Source: Pseudomonas proteolytica
Lineage (GTDB): Bacteria; Pseudomonadota; Gammaproteobacteria; Pseudomonadales; Pseudomonadaceae
Direction of reading: 5' to 3'
Assembly (NCBI RefSeq): GCF_007858275.1
Contig: NZ_VFEV01000030.1
Span: forward strand, 1-64,000
DNA: 64,000 bases
A model generated the notes under the pieces. The model did not search any database and was not told where the DNA came from. It saw only the letters and a list, made by a program, of their open reading frames with translations. Numbering within the stretch: the stretch's first letter is position 1; each line of letters starts with the position of its first letter. Of the stretch, positions 1 through 7,679 are shown piece by piece. The position numbers and the translations under genes are program-made.

Positions 1-9
1 GGGAGGCGA

Positions 10-37
10 ATTCTACAGCGTTACACGCTGCTGTCAA
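10..37 (-). promoter_or_regulatory. rRNA-type promoter, proximal (reads left out of window)
   Basis: On the minus strand a perfect -35 TTGACA (32-37) is followed after 16 nt by TAGAAT (10-15) and then a GC-rich discriminator (CGCCTCCC). A-tract DNA that could act as an UP element lies just upstream (38-60). This arrangement is typical of stringently controlled rrn promoters. It is the second of two tandem promoters and points to an rrn operon whose 16S gene begins left of position 1. The promoter match is seen in the sequence; the rrn assignment is inferred from promoter type and from recalled synteny, because P. aeruginosa has an rrn operon next to the msrQ homologue. Confidence 0.8.
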
Positions 38-155
38 CACCTCTTTTTCAACTTCCTTTTGGCTTCGATGAACTGAAGCAACTTGCTGTCGAATCTCGCA
101 TAACTCATTGTTTACCAAGGAGTTTTCAGTTTCGACTGCGCCGGAAGTGGGGCGA

Positions 156-183
156 ATTATAGACTTCCTGATTCTGCGGTCAA
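156..183 (-). promoter_or_regulatory. rRNA-type promoter, distal
   Basis: Minus-strand TTGACC (178-183), a 16-nt spacer and a perfect TATAAT (156-161) are followed by a GC-rich discriminator (TCGCCCC). It lies 8 nt beyond the msrQ stop codon and about 145 bp upstream of the second promoter. Together they form a P1/P2 pair pointing out of the window. Confidence 0.8.
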
Positions 184-190
184 GGACTAA

Positions 191-814
191 TTACACTTTT
201 GTTGCAGATGGTGCTTTTTTAGCCATAAGACGCGGGATTCGACGCATCACAGGCGGGATCCGCAGGAGCAAGAGCAACGCGCCTATAGAAGCATAGATAG
301 CCCACTCCTTCAGATCAGCCCGTACGATCCAAAGCATATGCAATAAACCAAGCCCCAGAATCACGTACACCAAGCGATGCAGCTTCTTCCAACGGCTCCC
401 CAGCCGACGCTGGCTGTAGCGATTGGAGGTCACCGCCAACGCCAGCAAACACAGGAAACCCAACGCCCCCACAATAATGTAGGGCCGCTTGCGTAACTCC
501 ACGCCCAATTGCGACCAATCCAACCCTAGGATAAATACGCAGTAAGCCGCGAGGTGCAACACCACATAGGCAAAACACCACAACCCCAGCTGTCGACGCA
601 CAGCGATCCACCCTGCCCAACCGCTGAGCTTTTGCAGAGGCGTCATCCCCAGGGTGACCAGCAACAGGATCAGCGTCCCCAACCCCAGGCGATCAACCAG
701 CACTTTGCCGGGATCAGGCCCCAAGGCCAAACTCCAGGCCTCATACAACCAATACAACGGCCACACCGCCGCTGCTATAAAGACGCCAACGCGCCAGATG
801 GGGTAACGCATCAA
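191..814 (-). CDS. msrQ: MsrQ, heme-binding membrane subunit of the MsrPQ methionine sulfoxide reductase
   Basis: 207-aa integral membrane protein of the YedZ/ferric-reductase-like family with about six hydrophobic segments and histidines in the helices (for example in WCFAYVVLHLAAYC) suited to ligate heme b. It passes electrons from the quinone pool or a flavin reductase to periplasmic MsrP, which repairs oxidised methionines in envelope proteins. The start codon overlaps the msrP stop by 4 nt (811-814), so the two are translationally coupled. The stop lies 8 nt from a divergent-facing rrn-type promoter, leaving no room for an obvious own terminator. Confidence 0.93.
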   Translation of the reverse strand: MMRYPIWRVGVFIAAAVWPLYWLYEAWSLALGPDPGKVLVDRLGLGTLILLLVTLGMTPLQKLSGWAGWIAVRRQLGLWCFAYVVLHLAAYCVFILGLDWSQLGVELRKRPYIIVGALGFLCLLALAVTSNRYSQRRLGSRWKKLHRLVYVILGLGLLHMLWIVRADLKEWAIYASIGALLLLLRIPPVMRRIPRLMAKKAPSATKV

Positions 815-1824
815 TAGTTCTTCCGCAGATCAAGACCCGTATAAAGAGAGGCGACCTCTTCCGAGTAACCGTTGAACATCTGCGTCTCGCGCACATTCGG
901 GCTGAATAAACCACTGGGCAGGCGTCGTTCTCGCGCCTGGGTCCAGCGCGGATGGTCGACCGTGGGATTCACATTCGCATAAAACCCATACTCATCCGCC
1001 GCAATGCTTTGCCAGGTAGTTTTCGGCTGCTCACTTACCAGGCTGATCCGCACGATGGACTTCACACTCTTGAAACCATACTTCCATGGCACCACCAAAC
1101 GCAGCGGCGCACCGTTCTGGTTGGGCAATTCACGCCCATACATGCCCACTGCCAGGATCGCCAGAGGGTTCATCGCTTCATCCAGGCGCAACCCTTCTAC
1201 ATAAGGCCAGTCGATCAGGCCGAAGCTCGAACGCTGGCCCGGCATGCTCTTGGGGTCTTGGAGGGTTTCAAAGCGGATGTACTTGGCCTTGGAGGTCGGC
1301 TCAACCTGCTTCAGCAGGGCTGATATGGGGAACCCCATCCAGGGAATGACCATCGACCAAGCCTCGACACAGCGCAGACGATAGATCCGCTCTTCTAACT
1401 GGTACGGTTTCATGAAGTCTTCCAAGGCGTAACGCCCCGGTTTCGCAACCTCGCCATCAATTACGACACTCCATGGCTCGGTCTTGAGCGGCCCGGCATT
1501 TGCCGCGGGGTCGCCCTTGTCTGTACCGAACTCATAGAAGTTGTTGTAGTGGGTCGCATCTTTGAACGGGGTGATGGCCTCATCTTTTACCGTCACTGCC
1601 TGCCATTGCGTACCTGGAAGCTTTTCGGCGAACCAGCCAGGCGCCTTGCCGGGCTCGACATCAGCATAACGCGCAGTGTCAGCCGCACTCGCCCAACGCG
1701 GCAGGCTACTGGCCGCAATACCGGCAAGCGCGCCACCGAGCAAACTGCGACGGGAGAAATAGAGGGATTCTGGGGTGACATCCGATTCGTGGCAGTCGGA
1801 CGCTTTGGGCAATTTGATTAACAT
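811..1824 (-). CDS. msrP: MsrP, periplasmic molybdopterin methionine sulfoxide reductase catalytic subunit
   Basis: 337 aa, the usual YedY length. A twin-arginine signal is present (SRRSLL at 24-29, then a hydrophobic stretch and an A-S-A cleavage site near 47), so it is exported folded with its cofactor. The sulfite-oxidase fold carries the molybdenum-ligating cysteine in RLRCVEAW (Cys152). It reduces protein-bound methionine sulfoxide in the periplasm using electrons from MsrQ, encoded immediately downstream with a 4-nt overlap. The start is an ATG with a purine-rich upstream region. Confidence 0.95.
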   Translation of the reverse strand: MLIKLPKASDCHESDVTPESLYFSRRSLLGGALAGIAASSLPRWASAADTARYADVEPGKAPGWFAEKLPGTQWQAVTVKDEAITPFKDATHYNNFYEFGTDKGDPAANAGPLKTEPWSVVIDGEVAKPGRYALEDFMKPYQLEERIYRLRCVEAWSMVIPWMGFPISALLKQVEPTSKAKYIRFETLQDPKSMPGQRSSFGLIDWPYVEGLRLDEAMNPLAILAVGMYGRELPNQNGAPLRLVVPWKYGFKSVKSIVRISLVSEQPKTTWQSIAADEYGFYANVNPTVDHPRWTQARERRLPSGLFSPNVRETQMFNGYSEEVASLYTGLDLRKNY

Positions 1825-1887
1825 GGCAACTCCGCAGCATTGGAGAACTGATGCACCAATAGACTGCGGAGTATGTGGGAAATTACA

Positions 1888-2745
1888 TTAAGGCAATGTT
1901 TTGTCCCGGCGAAGATGCAACAGGTACTGAACCGGACCCGAAGCGGCATATACCAGGAACGCCAGCAGCAGAATCCGCGGCGGATCGCTGAAGACGACCG
2001 CGAAAACCAGCACCACCACCAGAATTGCCACGAAAGGCACCCGCCCCTTCAGGTCGAGCTCCTTGAAGCTGTTGTACTTGATGTTGCTGACCATCAGCAT
2101 GCCAGCCGCCGCGACCATCAAGGCTACCAGGAACGACATCTTCGACCCCTGGATACCATAGTCACTGAACGCCCAGACAATACCTGCCACCACACCTGCC
2201 GCAGCAGGGCTGGCCAGGCCAATGAAGTAGCGCTTGTCGGCAGTGCCTACCTGGGTATTGAAGCGCGCCAGACGCAACGCAGCTCCCGCCACATAGATGA
2301 AGGCAACCATCCAGCCAACCTTGCCCATATCCCCCAGCGCCCAGGCAAACGCCAACAACGCAGGTGCGACACCAAAGGCAACCATGTCCGACAGCGAGTC
2401 GTACTCGGCACCGAAGGCGCTTTGGGTATTGGTCATCCGCGCCACGCGCCCATCAAGGCCGTCGAGCACCATGGCCACGAAGATCGCGATGGCGGCAAAA
2501 CCGAAATATTTGCTGGCACTCGCCGCATCACCTGCCGCCAATGCGCTCTGGGCACTCATGGAATTGATGATGGAGTAGAAACCGGCAAACAGGTTCGCCG
2601 TGGTGAACAGGTTGGGCAGAAGATAGATGCCACGATGCCGGACCTTGCGGCCTTCCGCGTCATGCCCTTCTTCGACATGCTCATCGATCGGTAGCAGGCT
2701 TTCGGCGTCAGAGGCCTGGTTTGGCTCTTCGGGACGTTCGCTCAT
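1888..2745 (-). CDS. pssA: CDP-diacylglycerol--serine O-phosphatidyltransferase
   Basis: 285-aa membrane protein making phosphatidylserine from CDP-diacylglycerol and serine, the precursor of phosphatidylethanolamine. The CDP-alcohol phosphatidyltransferase signature (D-G-x2-A-R-x8-G-x3-D-x3-D) is visible as DGLDGRVAR followed by GAEYDSLSD. About seven hydrophobic segments follow a charged cytoplasmic N-terminus of around 45 residues. It is the class II, membrane-embedded type (Bacillus-like), not the E. coli phospholipase-D-type enzyme. It lies downstream of ilvC but is separated from it by a strong terminator, so it probably has its own promoter in 2746-2845. Confidence 0.93.
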   Translation of the reverse strand: MSERPEEPNQASDAESLLPIDEHVEEGHDAEGRKVRHRGIYLLPNLFTTANLFAGFYSIINSMSAQSALAAGDAASASKYFGFAAIAIFVAMVLDGLDGRVARMTNTQSAFGAEYDSLSDMVAFGVAPALLAFAWALGDMGKVGWMVAFIYVAGAALRLARFNTQVGTADKRYFIGLASPAAAGVVAGIVWAFSDYGIQGSKMSFLVALMVAAAGMLMVSNIKYNSFKELDLKGRVPFVAILVVVLVFAVVFSDPPRILLLAFLVYAASGPVQYLLHLRRDKTLP

Positions 2746-2845
2746 GGACTTTACCTTGCAACGGTGTGAAAAAATTCGACAGACACTTGCGGCGAGTGTT
2801 CGCCCGCAAACGATGCAGCTTTATACCAGAACCAGCCCTCAAACG

Positions 2846-2872
2846 AAAAAACGCGGCCTAGGCCGCGTTTTC
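2846..2872 (-). terminator. Rho-independent terminator of ilvC
   Basis: Perfect palindromic stem AAAACGCGGCC-ta-GGCCGCGTTTT (2848-2871) with a T-run on the minus strand, 18 nt past the ilvC stop. It closes the ilvBHC operon and separates it from pssA. The A/T flanks on both sides could allow bidirectional function. Confidence 0.9.
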
Positions 2873-2888
2873 ACTTGATCCGTACGAC

Positions 2889-3905
2889 TTAGTTCTTGGC
2901 TTTGTCGACGATCTTGTTGGCACCGATCCACGGCATCATGGAGCGCAGTTGCTCGCCGATGATTTCGATACCGTGAGCGGCGTTGTTACGACGCTTGGCG
3001 GTCATCGAAGGGTAGCCGGTTGCGCCTTCGCTGATGAACATTTTGGCGTACTCGCCGTCCTGAATACGTTTCAGGGCGTTGCGCATGGCCTGACGGGATT
3101 CGGCGTTGATCACTTCCGGGCCGGTCACATACTCGCCGTATTCAGCGTTGTTGGAGATCGAGTAGTTCATGTTGGCGATACCGCCTTCGTACATGAGGTC
3201 AACGATCAGCTTCAGTTCGTGCAGGCACTCGAAGTAGGCCATTTCCGGCGCGTAGCCAGCTTCAACCAGGGTTTCGAAACCGGCTTTTACCAGCTCGACG
3301 GTACCGCCGCACAGAACAGCCTGCTCGCCGAACAGGTCGGTTTCGGTCTCGTCCTTGAAGGTGGTTTCGATGATGCCGGTACGACCACCACCAACGCCAG
3401 CAGCGTAGGACAGTGCAACGTTCTTGGCGTTGCCCGAGGCGTCCTGGTAGATCGCGATCAGGTCAGGGATACCGCCGCCCTTGACGAACTCGGAACGCAC
3501 GGTGTGGCCCGGTGCTTTCGGCGCGATCATGATCACGTCGAGGTCAGCGCGCGGCACAACCTGGTTGTAGTGGATCGCGAAGCCGTGGGAGAAGGCCAGG
3601 GTAGCGCCCTTCTTGATGTTCGGTTCGATTTCGTTCTTGTACAGCGCGGACTGGAACTCGTCCGGGGTCAGGATCATGACCAGGTCGGCAGCAGCAACAG
3701 CGGAAGCAACGTCAGTCACTTTCAGGCCATGAGCCTCGGCCTTGGCAACGGTCGCCGAGCCTTTGCGCAGGCCAACAGTCACGTCAACGCCGGAGTCTTT
3801 CAGGTTGCACGCTTGAGCGTGGCCCTGGGAACCGTAGCCGATGATGGCGACTTTTTTGCCCTGGATGATCGACAGGTCACAATCTTTTTCGTAATAAACT
3901 TTCAT
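2889..3905 (-). CDS. ilvC: Ketol-acid reductoisomerase
   Basis: 338 aa, the short class I form. An N-terminal Rossmann fold has GYGSQG (residues 23-28) for NADPH, and a C-terminal knotted domain supplies the Mg-binding acidic residues (DLFGEQAVLCGG region). It converts acetolactate or acetohydroxybutyrate to the dihydroxy acids of valine, leucine and isoleucine synthesis. It is the last gene of ilvB-ilvH-ilvC, 47 nt after ilvH, with a clear GAGGAA ribosome binding site before ATG. Confidence 0.98.
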   Translation of the reverse strand: MKVYYEKDCDLSIIQGKKVAIIGYGSQGHAQACNLKDSGVDVTVGLRKGSATVAKAEAHGLKVTDVASAVAAADLVMILTPDEFQSALYKNEIEPNIKKGATLAFSHGFAIHYNQVVPRADLDVIMIAPKAPGHTVRSEFVKGGGIPDLIAIYQDASGNAKNVALSYAAGVGGGRTGIIETTFKDETETDLFGEQAVLCGGTVELVKAGFETLVEAGYAPEMAYFECLHELKLIVDLMYEGGIANMNYSISNNAEYGEYVTGPEVINAESRQAMRNALKRIQDGEYAKMFISEGATGYPSMTAKRRNNAAHGIEIIGEQLRSMMPWIGANKIVDKAKN

Positions 3906-3952
3906 GAGGTTCCTCTATATATCCAGGCCGTAAGGCCATTCACTAATTTGGG

Positions 3953-4444
3953 TTAGATGCTGAGTACTTTGTCGCCACGGGCAATCCCGGTGACACCACT
4001 GCGTACGGTTTCCAGAATCGAGGCCGTCCCGATCGACTGGATGAAGCTGTCCAGCTTGTCGCTTGTACCGGTCAGTTGCACGGTATAAACGCTGGCGCTC
4101 ACATCGACGATCTGCCCACGATAAATATCGGTAGTGCGCTTGATCTCGGCACGTTGGGCACCCGTAGCCTTGACTTTAACCAGCATCAGCTCACGCTCGA
4201 TGTGGGCACTTTCCGACAGATCGACCAGCTTGACCACTTCGATCAGCTTGTTGAGGTTCTTGGTGATCTGCTCGATCACCTCATCGTGACCTACAGTAGT
4301 CAACGTCAGGCGCGACAGGGTCGGGTCTTCGGTCGGGGCCACGGTCAGGCTTTCGATGTTGTAGTTGCGTTGCGAAAACAGGCCGACCACACGAGACAGA
4401 GCGCCGGGTTCGTTCTCCAGAAGCAGGGAGATAATGTGCCGCAT
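3953..4444 (-). CDS. ilvH: Acetolactate synthase small (regulatory) subunit
   Basis: 163 aa from the start MRHIISLLLENEPGAL; a 10-residue upstream extension is possible in frame but would overlap ilvB and is not family-like. The N-terminal ACT domain (about 1-80) binds valine for feedback inhibition, and the C-terminal domain completes the small subunit. It begins 2 nt after the ilvB stop, so it is translationally coupled to the catalytic subunit it activates. Confidence 0.96.
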   Translation of the reverse strand: MRHIISLLLENEPGALSRVVGLFSQRNYNIESLTVAPTEDPTLSRLTLTTVGHDEVIEQITKNLNKLIEVVKLVDLSESAHIERELMLVKVKATGAQRAEIKRTTDIYRGQIVDVSASVYTVQLTGTSDKLDSFIQSIGTASILETVRSGVTGIARGDKVLSI

Positions 4445-4446
4445 GA

Positions 4447-6171
4447 TTAGGTTCGCTCCGTCTTGTTCAGCCACATGTCGCGCATAGAGCCGTCTTTGAT
4501 CTGCATCGGGTAGACGTGCTCGCTGGTGTCGACCTGGATGTCGATGAACACCAGGCGATCCTTCATGGCGAACGCCTCTTCCATCTTCGGCTTCAGATCC
4601 TTCAAATCAGTGATGCGCATGCCGACATGGCCATAGGCTTCAACCAGCTTGACGAAATCAGGCAGCGATTCCATGTAGGAATGGGAGTGACGGCTGTTGT
4701 AGCTCATGTCCTGCCACTGGCGAACCATGCCCAGTACACCGTTGTTCAGGCAGACGATCTTCACCGGCAAGCCATACTGCAGGCAGGTCGACAGCTCCTG
4801 GATGTTCATCTGGATACTGCCCTCACCGGTCACGCACGCAACGTCGGTGTCGGGGAAGCTCAGCTTCACACCCATGGCCGCAGGGAAACCAAAGCCCATC
4901 GTGCCCAGGCCACCGGAGTTGATCCAGCGGTTAGGCTTGTCGAACTTGTAGTACTGCGCGGCGAACATCTGGTGCTGGCCCACGTCGGAGGTCACAAAGG
5001 CGTCGCCCTTGGTCACTTCGCACAGGGTTTCGATCACGGTCTGTGGCTTGATGATGCTGCCGTCGCCCTTGTCGTAAGGGAACAGGCCGCGGTCACCACG
5101 CCATTCGTCGATCTGCTTCCACCAACTGGCAACGGACTCCTTGTTCGGCGTCTCGCCAATGTCCTTGAGCGCGGCGACCATTTCGGTCAATACGCTTTCC
5201 ACTGGACCTACGATCGGCACGTCGGCCTTGATGGTCTTGGAGATGGACGCCGGGTCGATGTCGATGTGGATGATTTTGGCATTCGGGCAGAACTTGCTCG
5301 CGCCGTTGATCACCCGGTCATCGAACCGCGCACCCACGGCCAAAATCACGTCGGCATGGTGCATGGTCAGGTTGGCCGTGTAGCTGCCGTGCATGCCGAG
5401 CATGCCGACGAACTGACGATCCGAACCCGGGAAGGCACCGAGGCCCATCAAGGTGTTGGTCACCGGCAGGTTGAGCATCTTGGCCAATTCGGTCAAAGGT
5501 GCGGAACCACCACCCAGGATCACCCCACCACCGGAGTACAGCACCGGACGCTTGGCCGCCAGGAGCATTTCTGCGGCCTTGCGGATCTGCCCCGAGTGCC
5601 CACGAACGGCCGGGCTGTAGGAACGCAGCTTGGCTTTCTTGGGGAAGACGTATTCGAATTTTTCCGCCGGGTTGGTCATGTCTTTCGGGATATCGACCAC
5701 CACAGGCCCCGGGCGACCGGACTGTGCGAGGTAGAAGGCCTTTTTCATGACGTCCGGGATCTCCGACGGATGCTTGATCATGAAGCTGTGTTTCACGATC
5801 GGCCGGGAGATACCGATCATATCGGTTTCCTGGAATGCATCGGTACCAACCATGGTGCTAGGCACCTGGCCGGAAATGATCACCATCGGAATGGAGTCCA
5901 TATAAGCAGTCGCGATGCCGGTAATGGCATTGGTTGCGCCTGGGCCGGACGTTACCAGCACCACGCCGGCTTTACCGGTGGCACGGGCGTAACCGTCAGC
6001 CATATGGGTCGCGGCCTGTTCGTGGCGAACCAGGATGTGGGTAACACCAGGTTCCTTGAACAGTGCGTCGTAGACATGCAGCAGAGCACCACCTGGGTAC
6101 CCGTAGATATAGTCGACGCCTTCGTCACGCAAAAAGCGGACGAGCATCTCACCACCAGATAAAAGCTCCAC
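4447..6171 (-). CDS. ilvB: Acetolactate synthase large (catalytic) subunit, biosynthetic type
   Basis: 574 aa from the GTG at 6171 (MELLSGGEML...), which has AGAGG about 8 nt upstream. An in-frame GTG at 6180 directly abuts that Shine-Dalgarno and is less likely. It is a ThDP enzyme with an N-terminal Pyr domain (catalytic Glu in RHEQAATHMADGYARATG), a central FAD-binding domain and a C-terminal PP domain (GEGSIQMNIQEL ThDP/Mg motif). It condenses pyruvate with pyruvate or 2-ketobutyrate. It is the first gene of ilvBHC, preceded by a roughly 260-nt leader. Confidence 0.96.
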   Translation of the reverse strand: MELLSGGEMLVRFLRDEGVDYIYGYPGGALLHVYDALFKEPGVTHILVRHEQAATHMADGYARATGKAGVVLVTSGPGATNAITGIATAYMDSIPMVIISGQVPSTMVGTDAFQETDMIGISRPIVKHSFMIKHPSEIPDVMKKAFYLAQSGRPGPVVVDIPKDMTNPAEKFEYVFPKKAKLRSYSPAVRGHSGQIRKAAEMLLAAKRPVLYSGGGVILGGGSAPLTELAKMLNLPVTNTLMGLGAFPGSDRQFVGMLGMHGSYTANLTMHHADVILAVGARFDDRVINGASKFCPNAKIIHIDIDPASISKTIKADVPIVGPVESVLTEMVAALKDIGETPNKESVASWWKQIDEWRGDRGLFPYDKGDGSIIKPQTVIETLCEVTKGDAFVTSDVGQHQMFAAQYYKFDKPNRWINSGGLGTMGFGFPAAMGVKLSFPDTDVACVTGEGSIQMNIQELSTCLQYGLPVKIVCLNNGVLGMVRQWQDMSYNSRHSHSYMESLPDFVKLVEAYGHVGMRITDLKDLKPKMEEAFAMKDRLVFIDIQVDTSEHVYPMQIKDGSMRDMWLNKTERT

Positions 6172-6602
6172 GTTGTTCACCTCTAAAACGCCAGAATACC
6201 GTCCGTTGAAAACCGACGGGTCTTAATAGGTTTACTTCTCAACAGAGCATGAGCGACGGTGGTCGCCGACTACGTCAGCACTGACTGAGCAAGTATTGGG
6301 ATCGTCCCAAGTGTTGCGGGCTTTTCCCACCCAGCGCGAGGTAACGCGTTGCGGGTGTAACAGGTCGGCGCGGATGTGCGCCTCATGATCTGCTGAGCGG
6401 GCCTGCTTCTGGCAGTCCCGATACAGCGGACTTTGGATTCTTCTGTTTCAGCCTCTTCAAGTCAAGCAATAATTGCGCTTTTTTCCAAGTAAGCGCATGA
6501 GAACGAAGAAGAAAGGGGTTTGAGGAGGGATAAAACTCGCCTGAATGTCGTCAAGCGGTAGAAATGTGCGCAAGACTGCCGGAAAACCCGGCAGTCAGGC
6601 AA
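6172..6602 (-). promoter_or_regulatory. ilvBHC promoter and long 5' leader
   Basis: A gene-free 431-bp gap. A sigma70-like promoter on the minus strand is TTGACT (6460-6465), 17 nt, AAGAAT (6437-6442), placing transcription start near 6430 and giving a leader of about 260 nt. The leader holds a short ORF at 6270-6386 (38 codons, ATG start, weak Shine-Dalgarno, ending in a stretch with Ile-Pro-Ile-Leu...Val-Leu), a hairpin TTGGGA-tcg-TCCCAA (6297-6311) and a second GACGG/CCGTC dyad near 6199-6220. No T-run follows these hairpins, so classical attenuation is not proven. The promoter is inferred from consensus only. Confidence 0.5.
6574..6596 (-). terminator. Hairpin after yqcC-like gene
   Basis: GACTGCCGG-aaaac-CCGGCAGTC lies 6 nt past the stop of the YqcC-family gene on the minus strand. 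There is no strong T-run, so it may be a weak terminator or an RNA-stabilising stem ending the mrcB-lpoP-yqcC transcript. Confidence 0.55.
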
Positions 6603-6932
6603 TTAACGAGCGTCGACGATCAGTTGGTCGAACTTTTTCAGCGCATTGCGCAAGCCGAGGCTCTCGCGCGGACGATCGGCGTAGACCATCTCGGCCATCT
6701 CCAGGATTCCCGACGCATTGGGCAGCGGCAAGTCCTGTTCCAGGATCTGTTTCATCCGGGCCAGGAAAACCCACTGCAACCACTGGTGAAAGTCCAGGGT
6801 ATCGACAGAAAACGGCTCGACGCTGCTCAGCGCCTCGACACTGGGAGACACATCATCCCACCAGCCCTGCACACGCAGTTCACGCTCAATCAACAACAAC
6901 TGTTCGGCAATCGCCGGAAAACGCGAATCCAT
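6603..6932 (-). CDS. YqcC family protein
   Basis: 109-aa soluble, all-helical acidic protein of the YqcC (DUF446) family; the conserved block around QWVFLARMKQIL and the NASGILEMAE stretch are recognisable. The family's biochemical function is unknown to me; in other gammaproteobacteria it sits beside truC. Its ATG overlaps the lpoP stop in a TGATG junction (6930-6934), implying coupled translation with the lipoprotein gene. Confidence 0.8.
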   Translation of the reverse strand: MDSRFPAIAEQLLLIERELRVQGWWDDVSPSVEALSSVEPFSVDTLDFHQWLQWVFLARMKQILEQDLPLPNASGILEMAEMVYADRPRESLGLRNALKKFDQLIVDAR

Positions 6933-7663
6933 CAGAGGCTGACCTTGGCTTTTTGCCGGGCCTGGGCGGCGCCGGCAGCATCACCTTGCGCGGCACGTGC
7001 ATCACCAATCAAGGCCCACAGGCTGGCCTGCAGATCAGGACGACCGTTGGCCATGGTCAAGCCACGACGGGCGAACTGTTCAGCTTGCGGCACGTCACCC
7101 TGGGCCATGCGCACTTGCGCCAGACGGTAGAGCACCTGCGGCTCACGTGGTGCAACACGCTGGGCGCGCTCGAGGCTGGACGATGCGCCGTTCAAGTCGC
7201 CACCGGCCTGCTGTTGCTGCGCGGTGGTGAGCAAGGCCAGGACCGGGCCGTCCAACTGCTCGTCGGCAGACAAGCCGCCAGCATTGGCCGAAGGAATCCC
7301 GCTCGGTGTCGACGGCATGTTGTAGGAACCCTGGTTGATCGGCGCCGTATCAATCGGCGCGGAATTCGACGGCCCTGGTGTAATCGGGCCCGGCGTCCAA
7401 GGCGCGGAGCTGATCGGCGCTGACGTGGTGGCGCCTCCGCCAGGGACCATCACTACCACGCCAGAATCCTGCGGCACGGCCTGGGTCGTGGCAGGGTTGG
7501 GACGGGTGGTCACGGTCTGGCGAAAGCCGCCATTGGCCGAAATCCGATCATTGTTGGACACAGCCGTGCCGGAATCCACCACAGGGATGGAGCCGCGCTG
7601 CACGCTGGAGCAACCACTGAGCAAAGCTAACGTTGTAATAGCCGGAATCAACCACTTGTTCAC
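6932..7663 (-). CDS. lpoP: TPR lipoprotein, likely LpoP activator of PBP1b
   Basis: 243 aa. A lipoprotein signal (LALLSGC, lipidated Cys18) is followed by a long low-complexity Pro/Ser/Thr/Gly linker (about 25-130) and then tetratricopeptide helices (about 135-243, with A-x-x-x-L-G/A repeats). This architecture, an outer-membrane anchor with a flexible tether and a TPR head, plus its position directly after mrcB (16-nt gap), matches LpoP. In P. aeruginosa LpoP reaches through the periplasm to stimulate PBP1b. The C-terminal 'LIGDARAAQGDAAGAAQARQKAKV' repeat is alanine-rich. The assignment rests on architecture and synteny. Confidence 0.82.
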   Translation of the reverse strand: MNKWLIPAITTLALLSGCSSVQRGSIPVVDSGTAVSNNDRISANGGFRQTVTTRPNPATTQAVPQDSGVVVMVPGGGATTSAPISSAPWTPGPITPGPSNSAPIDTAPINQGSYNMPSTPSGIPSANAGGLSADEQLDGPVLALLTTAQQQQAGGDLNGASSSLERAQRVAPREPQVLYRLAQVRMAQGDVPQAEQFARRGLTMANGRPDLQASLWALIGDARAAQGDAAGAAQARQKAKVSL

Positions 7664-7679
7664 TTGAAATCCTCTTTGC

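Noticed and set aside
4516..6162. 548-aa open frame opposite ilvB
   Set aside because: Antisense shadow of a high-GC gene; His/Val/Gly-rich composition, no ribosome site, no recognisable family. The ilvB frame is certain.
6270..6386. Classical ilv attenuator leader peptide as a firm gene call
   Set aside because: Branched-chain codons are only mildly enriched, the ribosome site is weak and no terminator with T-run follows; kept only as a low-confidence note in the leader entry.
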